Virus record (IMG/VR): IMGVR_UViG_3300030385_001578
Span: 1-43,561 of that record
Length of the DNA stretch: 43,561 nucleotides
Reading direction: 5' to 3' (one strand)
DNA from: a virus
The notes below the pieces were generated by a model that was not told the origin of the DNA, ran no database searches, and was given only the letters and a program-made list of their open reading frames with translations. Shown here piece after piece: positions 37,612 through 43,516 of the stretch. A program made the translations under genes and the position numbers. Numbering within the stretch: position 1 is the stretch's first letter; the number at the start of each line of letters is the position of its first letter.

Positions 37612-38238
37612 ATGGGAGTCGAGATCGTGAAGGCCGCCGTCGTGCACGGCCGCAGCCTCTCCGGGAACGCCCACAAGGCGCTCGTGGCGATGTCGCTCAG
37701 CGCCCTGGACAAGCCATCGAACGGGCGACCAGCGAGCCTCTACTGGGGCGGCTGGGACGCTCTCGCGCTGGCCCTGGGTTACGAGAACGCCGACCGAAAT
37801 AGCGCTGGACACAACGCCGTCGCCAGGGCTGTGCGCGAGCTCAAGAAGGGCAAGCACATCACGCCGATGGTCGACGCCGGACGCGGAACTAGGCAGTCCT
37901 ACCTCGTGCATCCGGGAGGCATCAAGGCCGCTACTCAGGGTGAGCAAAACGCTCACTCTGGGGGTGAGCAATCTGCTCACGCTAAGGGTGAGCAAAACGC
38001 TCATCAAAGGGTGAGCAAAACGCTCCCGCCTAGGAAGGAACAAGGATCAACGGGACTTACCCAGGACATATCGATCGCCCATGAGCCTCAGCTACAGACC
38101 GCGCGAGGCGAGGTCGAATCCAAGCCTGATCCACATGGGTTTAGGGGGCGACCGGGTGAGGACTGCGAGCGCTGCGGAGTCTCCCACCTCAACCGCACCG
38201 TTCACCCGCTCTGGCTGCTCAACGAAGGGACCGCCTGA
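37612..38238 (+). CDS. Replication initiator, lambda O-like, carrying internal iterons
   Basis: 208 aa from ATG 37612. The N-terminal about 100 residues look like a winged helix (LSGNAHKALVAMSLSALDKP, YWGGWDALALALGYENADRN, AVARAVRELKKGKHITPMVD). The middle is encoded by four iterons (GEQNAH repeats), and the C-terminus has a conserved-looking CERCGVSHLNRTVHPLWLLN. This copies the design of lambda O, in which the origin lies inside the initiator gene. No helicase or polymerase gene is visible, so it presumably loads the host replisome. Confidence 0.75.
   Translation: MGVEIVKAAVVHGRSLSGNAHKALVAMSLSALDKPSNGRPASLYWGGWDALALALGYENADRNSAGHNAVARAVRELKKGKHITPMVDAGRGTRQSYLVHPGGIKAATQGEQNAHSGGEQSAHAKGEQNAHQRVSKTLPPRKEQGSTGLTQDISIAHEPQLQTARGEVESKPDPHGFRGRPGEDCERCGVSHLNRTVHPLWLLNEGTA
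37940..38027 (+). repeat. Four iterons: candidate origin of replication
   Basis: Units begin at 37940, 37964, 37988 and 38011. Each is GTGAGC, five bases (AAAAC or AATCT), then GCTCAC or a variant, so each unit is itself an inverted repeat. Spacing is 24, 24 and 23 bases; the 23-base step breaks the peptide repeat, so the DNA rather than the protein is conserved. A less GC-rich stretch follows at about 38034-38085. Confidence 0.75.
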
Positions 38239-38239
38239 C

Positions 38240-38377
38240 ATGCACGACCACCGCTACTGCGAGCAGCAGATCGCCGCCGCAATCCGCACCAACAACACCG
38301 GACGCGCCGAGTACCTGTCGACCAGGTGCGACAGGGAGCACGGAGACCTCACCGACGAGCAGCAGGGGGAAGCATGA
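38240..38377 (+). CDS. Small hypothetical protein
   Basis: 45 aa, MHDHRYCEQQIAAAIRTNNT then TRCDREHGDLTDEQQGEA. Helical, with two Cys. One base separates it from the initiator stop, and the next gene overlaps by ATGA. Function unknown. Confidence 0.5.
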   Translation: MHDHRYCEQQIAAAIRTNNTGRAEYLSTRCDREHGDLTDEQQGEA

Positions 38378-38769
38378 GTGCGGAGCATGGCGCCGAGAAA
38401 GCGCGGACCTGCTGCGCGACCGTGCGCGGCCAGGACCACCGGGCGTGCGCCGAGACCGCGCACAACGAGCACGGCGTGGCCATGTGCGCCTGCCGAGGCC
38501 GAGGCCGTGTCCACGCCTTCGAGCCCGGCGAGGCGTGCTACCCGACGCGAGTCCTTCCGCCCCAAGGCGAGGGCGCGGGTTGCGACTGCGCCGAGTTGTG
38601 CAGCATGGGGCCGACCTGTCCGGGTGGGATGCTCGCCCGACTGCCGGGGTCGGGCTGCTGGCGGATGGCCTGCCCTGACGGACGACAACACTCGTGGATG
38701 CAGTGGCCAGACGGGGCCACACGGTGCCGTCACTGCGGGGAATGTCGGGATGAGGCCCCCAATGCCTAA
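38374..38769 (+). CDS. Cysteine-rich protein starting MSAEHGAE
   Basis: 131 aa with about 14 Cys in groups (RTCCATV, MCACRGRG, CDCAELCSMGPTCPGG, RCRHCGECRD). The last group is a C-x2-C-x2-C. The N-terminus MSAEHGAEK matches that of the leftward protein at 21462. It probably binds metal; function unknown. Confidence 0.62.
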   Translation: MSAEHGAEKARTCCATVRGQDHRACAETAHNEHGVAMCACRGRGRVHAFEPGEACYPTRVLPPQGEGAGCDCAELCSMGPTCPGGMLARLPGSGCWRMACPDGRQHSWMQWPDGATRCRHCGECRDEAPNA

Positions 38770-38821
38770 CCAGCCCCGCGAGGACAACCCGCTCCTTCCG
38801 GCCGAGAGGAGTGACCGATGA
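38762..38821 (+). CDS. Micro-ORF MPNQPREDNPLLPAERSDR
   Basis: 19 codons plus stop, overlapping the previous gene by eight bases and the next by four (ATGA). The end PAERS is encoded by CCGGCCGAGAGGAG, which supplies the next ribosome site and is repeated at 38928-38941 region. Translation is likely but unproved. Confidence 0.4.
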   Translation: MPNQPREDNPLLPAERSDR

Positions 38822-38946
38822 CCGCCGAGAAAGACCACAGTGTCGGATGCGTCATATGGCGCGACAAGGGTGACTGGCGCGTGTGCGTTTGCTCCCGAGA
38901 CGACTCCATGTTTCCCGACACTCCGGCCGAGAGGAGCAACCCGTGA
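38818..38946 (+). CDS. Small protein MTAEKD... (first of two)
   Basis: 42 aa: MTAEKDHSVGCVIWRDKGDW then RVCVCSRDDSMFPDTPAERS and NP. The first six codons are identical to those of the next gene, and the end again contains PAERS. It appears to be part of a tandem duplication at gene boundaries. Function unknown. Confidence 0.5.
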   Translation: MTAEKDHSVGCVIWRDKGDWRVCVCSRDDSMFPDTPAERSNP

Positions 38947-39182
38947 CCGCCGAGAAAGACGTGACTGCCACCACGCCCGAGTTCGGATTTCCGATTGGCC
39001 CGTGGTTCGAGTGGTTCGCGTGGCACCCCGTGAAGACCACAGACAGGGGTTGGCGCTGGCTGCGCCCCGTGTGGCGTCGCCGCTGGCAGACCGAGCGGCA
39101 CCTCAGTGGACCGACGTTCCAGTGGTTCACTGAGCAGGTCGCCCGCCCGCGCATTCCGGCCGCAAAGGCTGGTGACGCATGA
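38943..39182 (+). CDS. Trp/Arg-rich small protein MTAEKD... (second of two)
   Basis: 79 aa, GTG start. After MTAEKDVTATTPEFGFPIGP come many Trp/Arg residues (WFEWFAWHPVKTTDRGWRWL, RPVWRRRWQTERHL). No membrane helix is clear. The protein could sit at a membrane surface or bind nucleic acid. Function unknown. Confidence 0.58.
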   Translation: MTAEKDVTATTPEFGFPIGPWFEWFAWHPVKTTDRGWRWLRPVWRRRWQTERHLSGPTFQWFTEQVARPRIPAAKAGDA

Positions 39183-39466
39183 GCACCGAGAGCACCGAGG
39201 CGCTGATCGAGCGGGTGCTGGCGGAGCATGAGTGGGACTACCCCGACTCGTTCTGCAAGTGCGACGCGTGGGTATCACTCGACACCCCGTGGCGCGCCCA
39301 CGTTGCCGCCGCCATCACCCAGGCGCTCGCTGAGCAGCCCACCGTCGAGCAGCCCCGGCGACTGTGCGACCCGATCGACACCACCTGGGCCGAGGACGCA
39401 GCCGCATCCCACCGCGCCCTCTACGACACCGACAGCGGACGACGAGACAACTGGAGTGAGCGATGA
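39179..39466 (+). CDS. Hypothetical protein
   Basis: 95 aa, ALIERVLAEHEWDYPDSFCK then CDAWVSLDTPWRAHVAAAIT resembles a common actinophage pattern (H-x-W, CxC, HVA). Possibly zinc-binding. Overlaps both neighbours by ATGA. Confidence 0.6.
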   Translation: MSTESTEALIERVLAEHEWDYPDSFCKCDAWVSLDTPWRAHVAAAITQALAEQPTVEQPRRLCDPIDTTWAEDAAASHRALYDTDSGRRDNWSER

Positions 39467-39525
39467 GCGCCGCACCCGAGACCAGCCCTTTGCCCACGTC
39501 AGACCTGACCGAAAGGAGCCGCTGA
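39463..39525 (+). CDS. Leader micro-ORF MSAAPETSPLPTSDLTERSR
   Basis: 20 codons plus stop. Starts in an ATGA overlap, and its stop overlaps the next start (TGATG). The second half is a PTSDLT junction repeat, and GAAAGGAGC is both ERS codons and the next ribosome site. Confidence 0.5.
   Translation: MSAAPETSPLPTSDLTERSR
39492..39524 (+). repeat. PTSDLT junction repeat, copy 4
   Basis: GCCCACGTCAGACCTGACCG begins this copy; 33 bases to ATG 39525. It is identical to copy 3 over the first 20 bases. Confidence 0.85.
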
Positions 39526-39971
39526 TGCCGACGTACATCGTCAAGGCCACCCCCGACGAGGACTGGTACTGCATGTGGTCCACCGTCGTGGACGCCCCCA
39601 CCTACTGGGGCACGCGGCGCGAGCTGGAGCAGGCGGCACGAGACCCCCGCGAGATCGCCGCCGAGCGGTTCCACCGTGCCGACGACAACGGCAGCAGCGC
39701 CGCCTGGCCGGGCTGGCCCGCCGCCCGGCAGCCGTTCGCGTGGGCAGACGACGAGTTCCTCCTCATGAACGACACCCCACCGATGCCTGACCCGCTCCCC
39801 GACGGGGCGGACGGCGCCTGCTGGCTGCTGCCGCGCGCCAACCTGCGCGCCTTCTGCGAGGCGCTGGACCAGCCCGACGGCGACCTGGCCCCGCTCCTGC
39901 GGCTGAACCTCTACGACGCCGACGGCAACGAGATCGAGTCTTTCGGTCCCGAGAGTGGTGACGCCCGATGA
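39525..39971 (+). CDS. Hypothetical protein ending in SFGP
   Basis: 148 aa, MPTYIVKATPDEDWYCMWST. It starts with a beta strand and aromatic residues, and has an acidic, Pro-rich centre. The C-terminus reads NEIESFGPESGDAR, supplied by a junction repeat. It thus begins after a PTSDLT repeat and ends in an SFGP repeat. Function unknown. Confidence 0.6.
   Translation: MPTYIVKATPDEDWYCMWSTVVDAPTYWGTRRELEQAARDPREIAAERFHRADDNGSSAAWPGWPAARQPFAWADDEFLLMNDTPPMPDPLPDGADGACWLLPRANLRAFCEALDQPDGDLAPLLRLNLYDADGNEIESFGPESGDAR
39939..39950 (+). repeat. SFGP junction repeat, copy 5
   Basis: TCTTTCGGTCCC, 17 bases before ATG 39968, in frame with the end of the upstream gene. Confidence 0.85.
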
Positions 39972-40147
39972 CCGCCTGGACGCACCACGACCCCGCCGTC
40001 CGCAGGTTGATCCGTGAGGCGCAAGCGGTGGCTTGGGACGAGGGCTACGTGACGGCCGACCGCGAGTGGCAGAGCAGCGAGTACAGCGACCCCGACGCAT
40101 GGCCGTCCGATCTGAGCCGCAACCCGTACCGCAAGGAGACCCAATGA
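39968..40147 (+). CDS. Small AWDEGY...NPY family protein
   Basis: 59 aa: MTAWTHHDPAVRRLIREAQA then VAWDEGYVTADREWQSSEYS and SRNPYRKETQ. The AWDEGY and NPYR motifs also mark products at 22967 and 40428. Probably a small helical protein; function unknown. Confidence 0.55.
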   Translation: MTAWTHHDPAVRRLIREAQAVAWDEGYVTADREWQSSEYSDPDAWPSDLSRNPYRKETQ

Positions 40148-40431
40148 GCACGTACCTGAGCATCTACACCGACCACGGCCGCGTTCCCCATATCGACGAC
40201 ACCTCCGGTCTCCTCATGCTCGACAAGGGGGCCACGCTCATGCCGCCGGTTCAGCAGCTCGACCGCGCCGCCTGGTGCCGCGAGTTCGCTGCCGTGCTGA
40301 TCGCCGAGGCTGAGGCGTCGGAGGAGCGCCACGAGCAGCAAGTCCGCGATCTGGTGGAGGCGCGGGCTGAGGTGGCTCAACTTCGAGCCCAGAAGCGCGA
40401 GCGAGACGAGAAGCGCGAGGAGACGCCATGA
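40144..40431 (+). CDS. Hypothetical protein with coiled-coil end
   Basis: 95 aa. MSTYLSIYTDHGRVPHIDDT, a hydrophobic-helical middle (REFAAVLIAEAEASEERHEQ), then a charged coiled coil (ARAEVAQLRAQKRERDEKRE). May oligomerise. ATGA overlaps on both sides. Confidence 0.58.
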   Translation: MSTYLSIYTDHGRVPHIDDTSGLLMLDKGATLMPPVQQLDRAAWCREFAAVLIAEAEASEERHEQQVRDLVEARAEVAQLRAQKRERDEKREETP

Positions 40432-40592
40432 CCACCACCGGCTGCATCTGCGACTCGAACGCACCCCACTGGCACAGGAGTGCCGTCCGTGAGCGCGAGG
40501 CGGTGGCGTGGGAGGTCGGCTACCTGCGCGGCGTGCGTGACCAGGAGGGCGAGATGGACAGGGCTGACAATCCGTTTGAGGAGGAGCGATGA
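40428..40592 (+). CDS. Small AWxxGY...NP family protein
   Basis: 54 aa: MTTTGCICDSNAPHWHRSAV then REREAVAWEVGYLRGVRDQE and DNPFEEER. A Cys/His start (CIC, H-x-H) may bind metal. AWEVGY and NPF relate it to the 39968 product. ATGA overlaps on both sides. Confidence 0.52.
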   Translation: MTTTGCICDSNAPHWHRSAVREREAVAWEVGYLRGVRDQEGEMDRADNPFEEER

Positions 40593-40963
40593 GCACCGCA
40601 CCCGACAAGGCTCTGACCGACGTCGCCGATCGCATCAAGAGCGAGGCGGCTACGGCATCGAGGGCCGGACAGATGGCCGCACTCGACCGACTGGCCGACG
40701 ACGTGCAGGAAGGCGCCTACCGCATCGCTGCTGTCACCGCACGGGCTGATGCTGCCGAGGCCAAGGTGGCCGCTGTCGAGGCGCTGCTGTGGATGTGGGA
40801 GGCCGGCCAATCCCATCTCGGCACCGAACGCGGCCATTGGGGGCCGTCGTCCAACGCACTCCGTGCCGCGCTGGCTGACGAGGAGACCCAGGAAGGCCCG
40901 CAGGAGGCGTTTGCAGCCGATCTGACGGGCGTGCAGGGCGAGATGGACCGGGAGGGCCAGTGA
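40589..40963 (+). CDS. Helical hypothetical protein
   Basis: 124 aa, Ala-rich and helical (LTDVADRIKSEAATASRAGQ, AALDRLADDVQEGAYRIAAV). A middle WMWEAGQSHLGTERGHWG is aromatic, and the end is acidic. Function not recognised. Confidence 0.6.
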   Translation: MSTAPDKALTDVADRIKSEAATASRAGQMAALDRLADDVQEGAYRIAAVTARADAAEAKVAAVEALLWMWEAGQSHLGTERGHWGPSSNALRAALADEETQEGPQEAFAADLTGVQGEMDREGQ

Positions 40964-41658
40964 GCGAGACGAGCGCCTGTGTGCGCGGATGCACGATGTA
41001 CCGCTACCACGTCGCCGAATGCGAGGGAGCCGAGGACGAGACCTGCCGCGGCTGCCTGCCCCGACGAGCAAGCCACGGCCGACTGTGCGACACCTGCCAC
41101 CGCCGCCTCGAGCTGATGGTCCACGACGCGCCGGGGGTCATCCGGTGGCTGACGGGGAACATGCGCGCTGGCGACAGTGCAGCCCGCGCCAAGGAGGATC
41201 ACGAGCGGGTTCACGGCGGTGACGAGGACGTGCCGGCGCCGCTCAAGATCGACCTGATGGACCTGCGCGACCTACTGCGGGACAGGCTCACGCTGTGGGT
41301 GGACGACTGGTGCGAACACAAGGGCCTTCACGGACCCGACGAGCACACGCCGGAGAAGGATGCCGCCTACCTGCTGATGTGGCTACCCGGCGTCTGTGGC
41401 GTCGAGTGGATCGGCGACTGGTGGACCGAGATGGCCGAGACGATGAGCGAGGCTCACGCGCTCGCACCGTGGCGACCAGCCATGCGGCGAGTGCCACGGG
41501 TGCCATGCCCCGGATGCGCCGAGACCAACCTGGCGATCTTCGGCGGCGAGTCGGACATCACCTGCCTGTCGTGCCGGATCGTGATGACCGAGGAGCGGTT
41601 CGGACTGTGGGAGCGCGTGCTGCGTGAGGAGCAGGAGACCGAGGAGGAGGCATCGTGA
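40960..41658 (+). CDS. Zinc-finger-containing hypothetical protein
   Basis: 232 aa, GTG start. Cys/His clusters lie at the N-terminus (CVRGC, CRGCLPRRASHGRLCDTCHR) and C-terminus (VPCPGCAETNLAIFGGESDI then TCLSCRI). They are separated by a helical central region with a long, conserved-looking stretch (DLMDLRDLLRDRLTLWVDDW, KDAAYLLMWLPGVCGVEWIG). Similar proteins are frequent in actinophages, just before a MerR-like gene. Function unknown. Confidence 0.65.
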   Translation: MSETSACVRGCTMYRYHVAECEGAEDETCRGCLPRRASHGRLCDTCHRRLELMVHDAPGVIRWLTGNMRAGDSAARAKEDHERVHGGDEDVPAPLKIDLMDLRDLLRDRLTLWVDDWCEHKGLHGPDEHTPEKDAAYLLMWLPGVCGVEWIGDWWTEMAETMSEAHALAPWRPAMRRVPRVPCPGCAETNLAIFGGESDITCLSCRIVMTEERFGLWERVLREEQETEEEAS

Positions 41659-41894
41659 CCGTGACCACCGACGAGGCTGCCGAGCTCGCAGGCATCGACC
41701 CCAGTGTGATCCGCAAGTGGGTCATGCGCGGTGACCTCGAGCCTGTGCGTCGAGGAGCCAGGCCGCTGCGCTTCGACTACGAGGACGTGGCCCGAGTGCA
41801 GCGGGAGAAGCGACCGAAGGCATGGCGGCAACGACACGAGGAGGCTGCGACACGCTGGCTTGGTGGACTTCCGGGTGACAATCTGGCACGATAG
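41655..41894 (+). CDS. MerR-like HTH protein
   Basis: 79 aa, GTG start overlapping the previous stop. TTDEAAELAGIDPSVIRKWV then MRGDLEPVRRGARPLRFDYE is a short winged HTH of the excisionase/MerR class. A basic helix follows. It is the last gene before a terminator and may be a regulator. Confidence 0.68.
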   Translation: MTVTTDEAAELAGIDPSVIRKWVMRGDLEPVRRGARPLRFDYEDVARVQREKRPKAWRQRHEEAATRWLGGLPGDNLAR

Positions 41895-41910
41895 CCGCGT
41901 AGATAAGTGC

Positions 41911-41940
41911 GCCCCGAAGTCGATCTGACTCGGGGCGTTT
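41911..41940 (+). terminator. Intrinsic terminator of the early operon
   Basis: GCCCCG (41911-41916) pairs with CGGGGC (41931-41936), and AGTC with GACT inside, with one bulged A; GTTT follows. Confidence 0.75.
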
Positions 41941-41951
41941 CCCATTTAAGT

Positions 41952-42009
41952 GACCCCGCGACGGCGGTAACCGTCCGGGGTCTTGGCCGAACTGGTTGAG
42001 GAGTTCGAC
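41952..42009 (+). ncRNA. Structured leader B (before GIY-YIG gene)
   Basis: GACCCCG (41952-41958) pairs with 41976-41982, and GACGG (41960-41964) with 41971-41975, around CGGTAA: 12 pairs with one bulged C. TGGCCGA, GAGGAG (41998-42003) and GAC-GTG follow. Leader C at 42663 has nearly the same sequence. Confidence 0.68.
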
Positions 42010-42399
42010 GTGGACCACGTTATCGCAGACAAGCAACGGATCGTTGATGGGTCCGGCTACACAGTCCTGGTTGGTCCAGGTCGAGCTTCTGCCAGGCCGG
42101 CGACTCGACGCTCGGCACTACTCGCACTCACTGGTGGGCGTCGAGTCGTGTACGCGATGCGAGTGCCCGATGGCGCTATCAAGATCGGCACCACGGTCGA
42201 TCTCCCGAATCGCCTCAGTGCGCTTCACGCCGAACTGCTCGGCTTCACTTTCGCCGACCTGGCTCACGAGCGCGCACTTCAGTCCCTATTGGCTGCACAT
42301 CTCTTACGTGGGCGGGAGTTCTTTAGGCCGACGCCCGAGGTGTTCGCTGTCGTCAATGAGATGCGCGACGAGTGGAATCTTCCGCACATCGCCGCCTAA
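42010..42399 (+). CDS. GIY-YIG-type nuclease (T5orf172-like)
   Basis: 129 aa from GTG 42010. I prefer this to the TTG at 41983 because GAGGAG and GACGTG align with the HNH gene at 42720. VVYAMRVPDGAIKIGTTVDL then PNRLSALHAELLG, ERALQSLLAAHLLRGREFFR and PTPEVFAVVNEM match the T5orf172/GIY-YIG family: Tyr, Gly-Thr and the Glu of REFF. A stand-alone homing endonuclease is likely. The N-terminal about 45 residues are specific. Confidence 0.75.
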   Translation: MDHVIADKQRIVDGSGYTVLVGPGRASARPATRRSALLALTGGRRVVYAMRVPDGAIKIGTTVDLPNRLSALHAELLGFTFADLAHERALQSLLAAHLLRGREFFRPTPEVFAVVNEMRDEWNLPHIAA

Positions 42400-42414
42400 G
42401 TCGGGAGGTTCGCC

Positions 42415-42618
42415 ATGACCGCGCAAGCCTTCCGCATCACCGACGAGACCACCGCGGCCGAGCTGATCGAACTGCTGGGCCACCTGAATGCGAACGCGCG
42501 TCGTCTGCCTCGCATCGTGGGCGACGACGTGATCCCGACCGCGTGGGACCAGGCGCACCGCAGGATGGACGGGCCGATCGACGACGTGCTTGAGGCGTTG
42601 GCGAGGGAGCGGGGCTGA
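42415..42618 (+). CDS. Small hypothetical protein
   Basis: 67 aa: MTAQAFRITDETTAAELIEL, then LGHLNANARRLPRIVGDDVI and a helical end. GGGAGG precedes the ATG. This short protein, often found in actinophages near the genome right end, has no function I can name. Confidence 0.58.
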   Translation: MTAQAFRITDETTAAELIELLGHLNANARRLPRIVGDDVIPTAWDQAHRRMDGPIDDVLEALARERG

Positions 42619-42662
42619 GCAAGCAACCCGCCCGCCTGCTCCACTGATTCATCCCAAAGCAA

Positions 42663-42719
42663 GACCCCGCGACGGCTGCAACCGCCCGGGGCTATGGCCG
42701 ATCTTCTGAGGAGACCGAC
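42663..42719 (+). ncRNA. Structured leader C (before HNH gene)
   Basis: CCCCG (42665-42669) pairs with 42687-42691, and CGG (42673-42675) with 42682-42684, around CTGCAA. TGGCCGATC and GAGGAG (42708-42713) follow, with GTG at 42720. Same order and spacing as leader B, with several base changes. Confidence 0.65.
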
Positions 42720-43235
42720 GTGCCGAACCCTACATGCAGCGTGCCCGATTGCGACAAGCCCAGCCGCACCGCAAAGGCTGACTACTGCCCGATGCACTAC
42801 CACCGCTGGTATCGACACGGCAGCGTAGATAAGACCGCCTCTGGCTCCGGCATCACCGCCAGCCTAGGCCGGCGCTACCGGACTATCTACAATCCGACCC
42901 ACCCCCTCGCCGGCAAGAACGGCAAGGTCTACGAGCATCGTGCGGTGCTGTACGACCAGATCGGTCCCGGTCCCCACCCCTGCCACTGGTGTGAGGATGA
43001 AGTGGACTGGCTACCCAAGGGCACCCCCGGCGCACTCCAGGTAGACCACCTCAACAACGACGGGGCGGACAACGCCCCTGCCAACCTGGCCCCCTCTTGT
43101 GCCGGGTGCAACACCGCACGGGGCCAGCAGCGCAAGGCGGCAGCTCTCGCTAGCCAAGGTTGGTGGTCAAGCCACGACACGATCGCTCGCCTCAAGAGCG
43201 GCGGTCGTCGTGCTCCTATTGAGCGGGCAGCGTGA
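42720..43235 (+). CDS. HNH endonuclease with zinc finger
   Basis: 171 aa, GTG start set by GAGGAG. The N-terminus CSVPDCDKPSRTAKADYCPM then HYHRWYRHG is a zinc-finger type seen in phage HNH proteins. The HNH core is CHWCEDEVDWLPKGTPGALQ then VDHLNNDGADNAPANLAPSC and AGCNTARG. It is probably a homing endonuclease, since it has the same leader as the GIY-YIG gene. The GTGA overlap with the next HNH gene couples them. Confidence 0.85.
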   Translation: MPNPTCSVPDCDKPSRTAKADYCPMHYHRWYRHGSVDKTASGSGITASLGRRYRTIYNPTHPLAGKNGKVYEHRAVLYDQIGPGPHPCHWCEDEVDWLPKGTPGALQVDHLNNDGADNAPANLAPSCAGCNTARGQQRKAAALASQGWWSSHDTIARLKSGGRRAPIERAA

Positions 43236-43516
43236 CGGCCAAGCGCAACGGTCGGACCAGGCGCGAGCGACAGAACGCCGACAACCTCAAGGCTCAGCGT
43301 CGTCAACCTTGTGCTCGCTGCGGTCAGAAGATCGACTACAGCGCTGAGAGTGGCGATCCAAGCTCCTTCATTGCAGGTCACATCAAGTCGTGGATCGACC
43401 ATCCTGAACTGCGCGCCGATCCTGCGAACCTGCAACCCGAACACGAGCGCTGCGGCAAGTCGGCTGGAGCTGACGACGGCGGCGCGCTCAACGGCTCGAC
43501 CTCTCGCCAGTGGTGA
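43232..43516 (+). CDS. HNH endonuclease (packaging-associated type)
   Basis: 94 aa, GTG start. RRQPCARCGQKIDYSAESGD, then FIAGHIKSWIDHPELRADPA and NLQPEHERCGKSAG form an HNH with C-x2-C and H-x-x-C zinc knuckles; the usual DH is GH here. If the window is circularised, terS follows directly, and such HNH proteins are known to help terminase at cos in several siphoviruses. The GH substitution leaves activity uncertain. Confidence 0.82.
   Translation: MTAKRNGRTRRERQNADNLKAQRRQPCARCGQKIDYSAESGDPSSFIAGHIKSWIDHPELRADPANLQPEHERCGKSAGADDGGALNGSTSRQW

Noticed and set aside
37940-38027. CRISPR-like array
   Set aside because: Units are short palindromes 23-24 bases apart with almost no spacer, inside a coding gene; iterons fit better.
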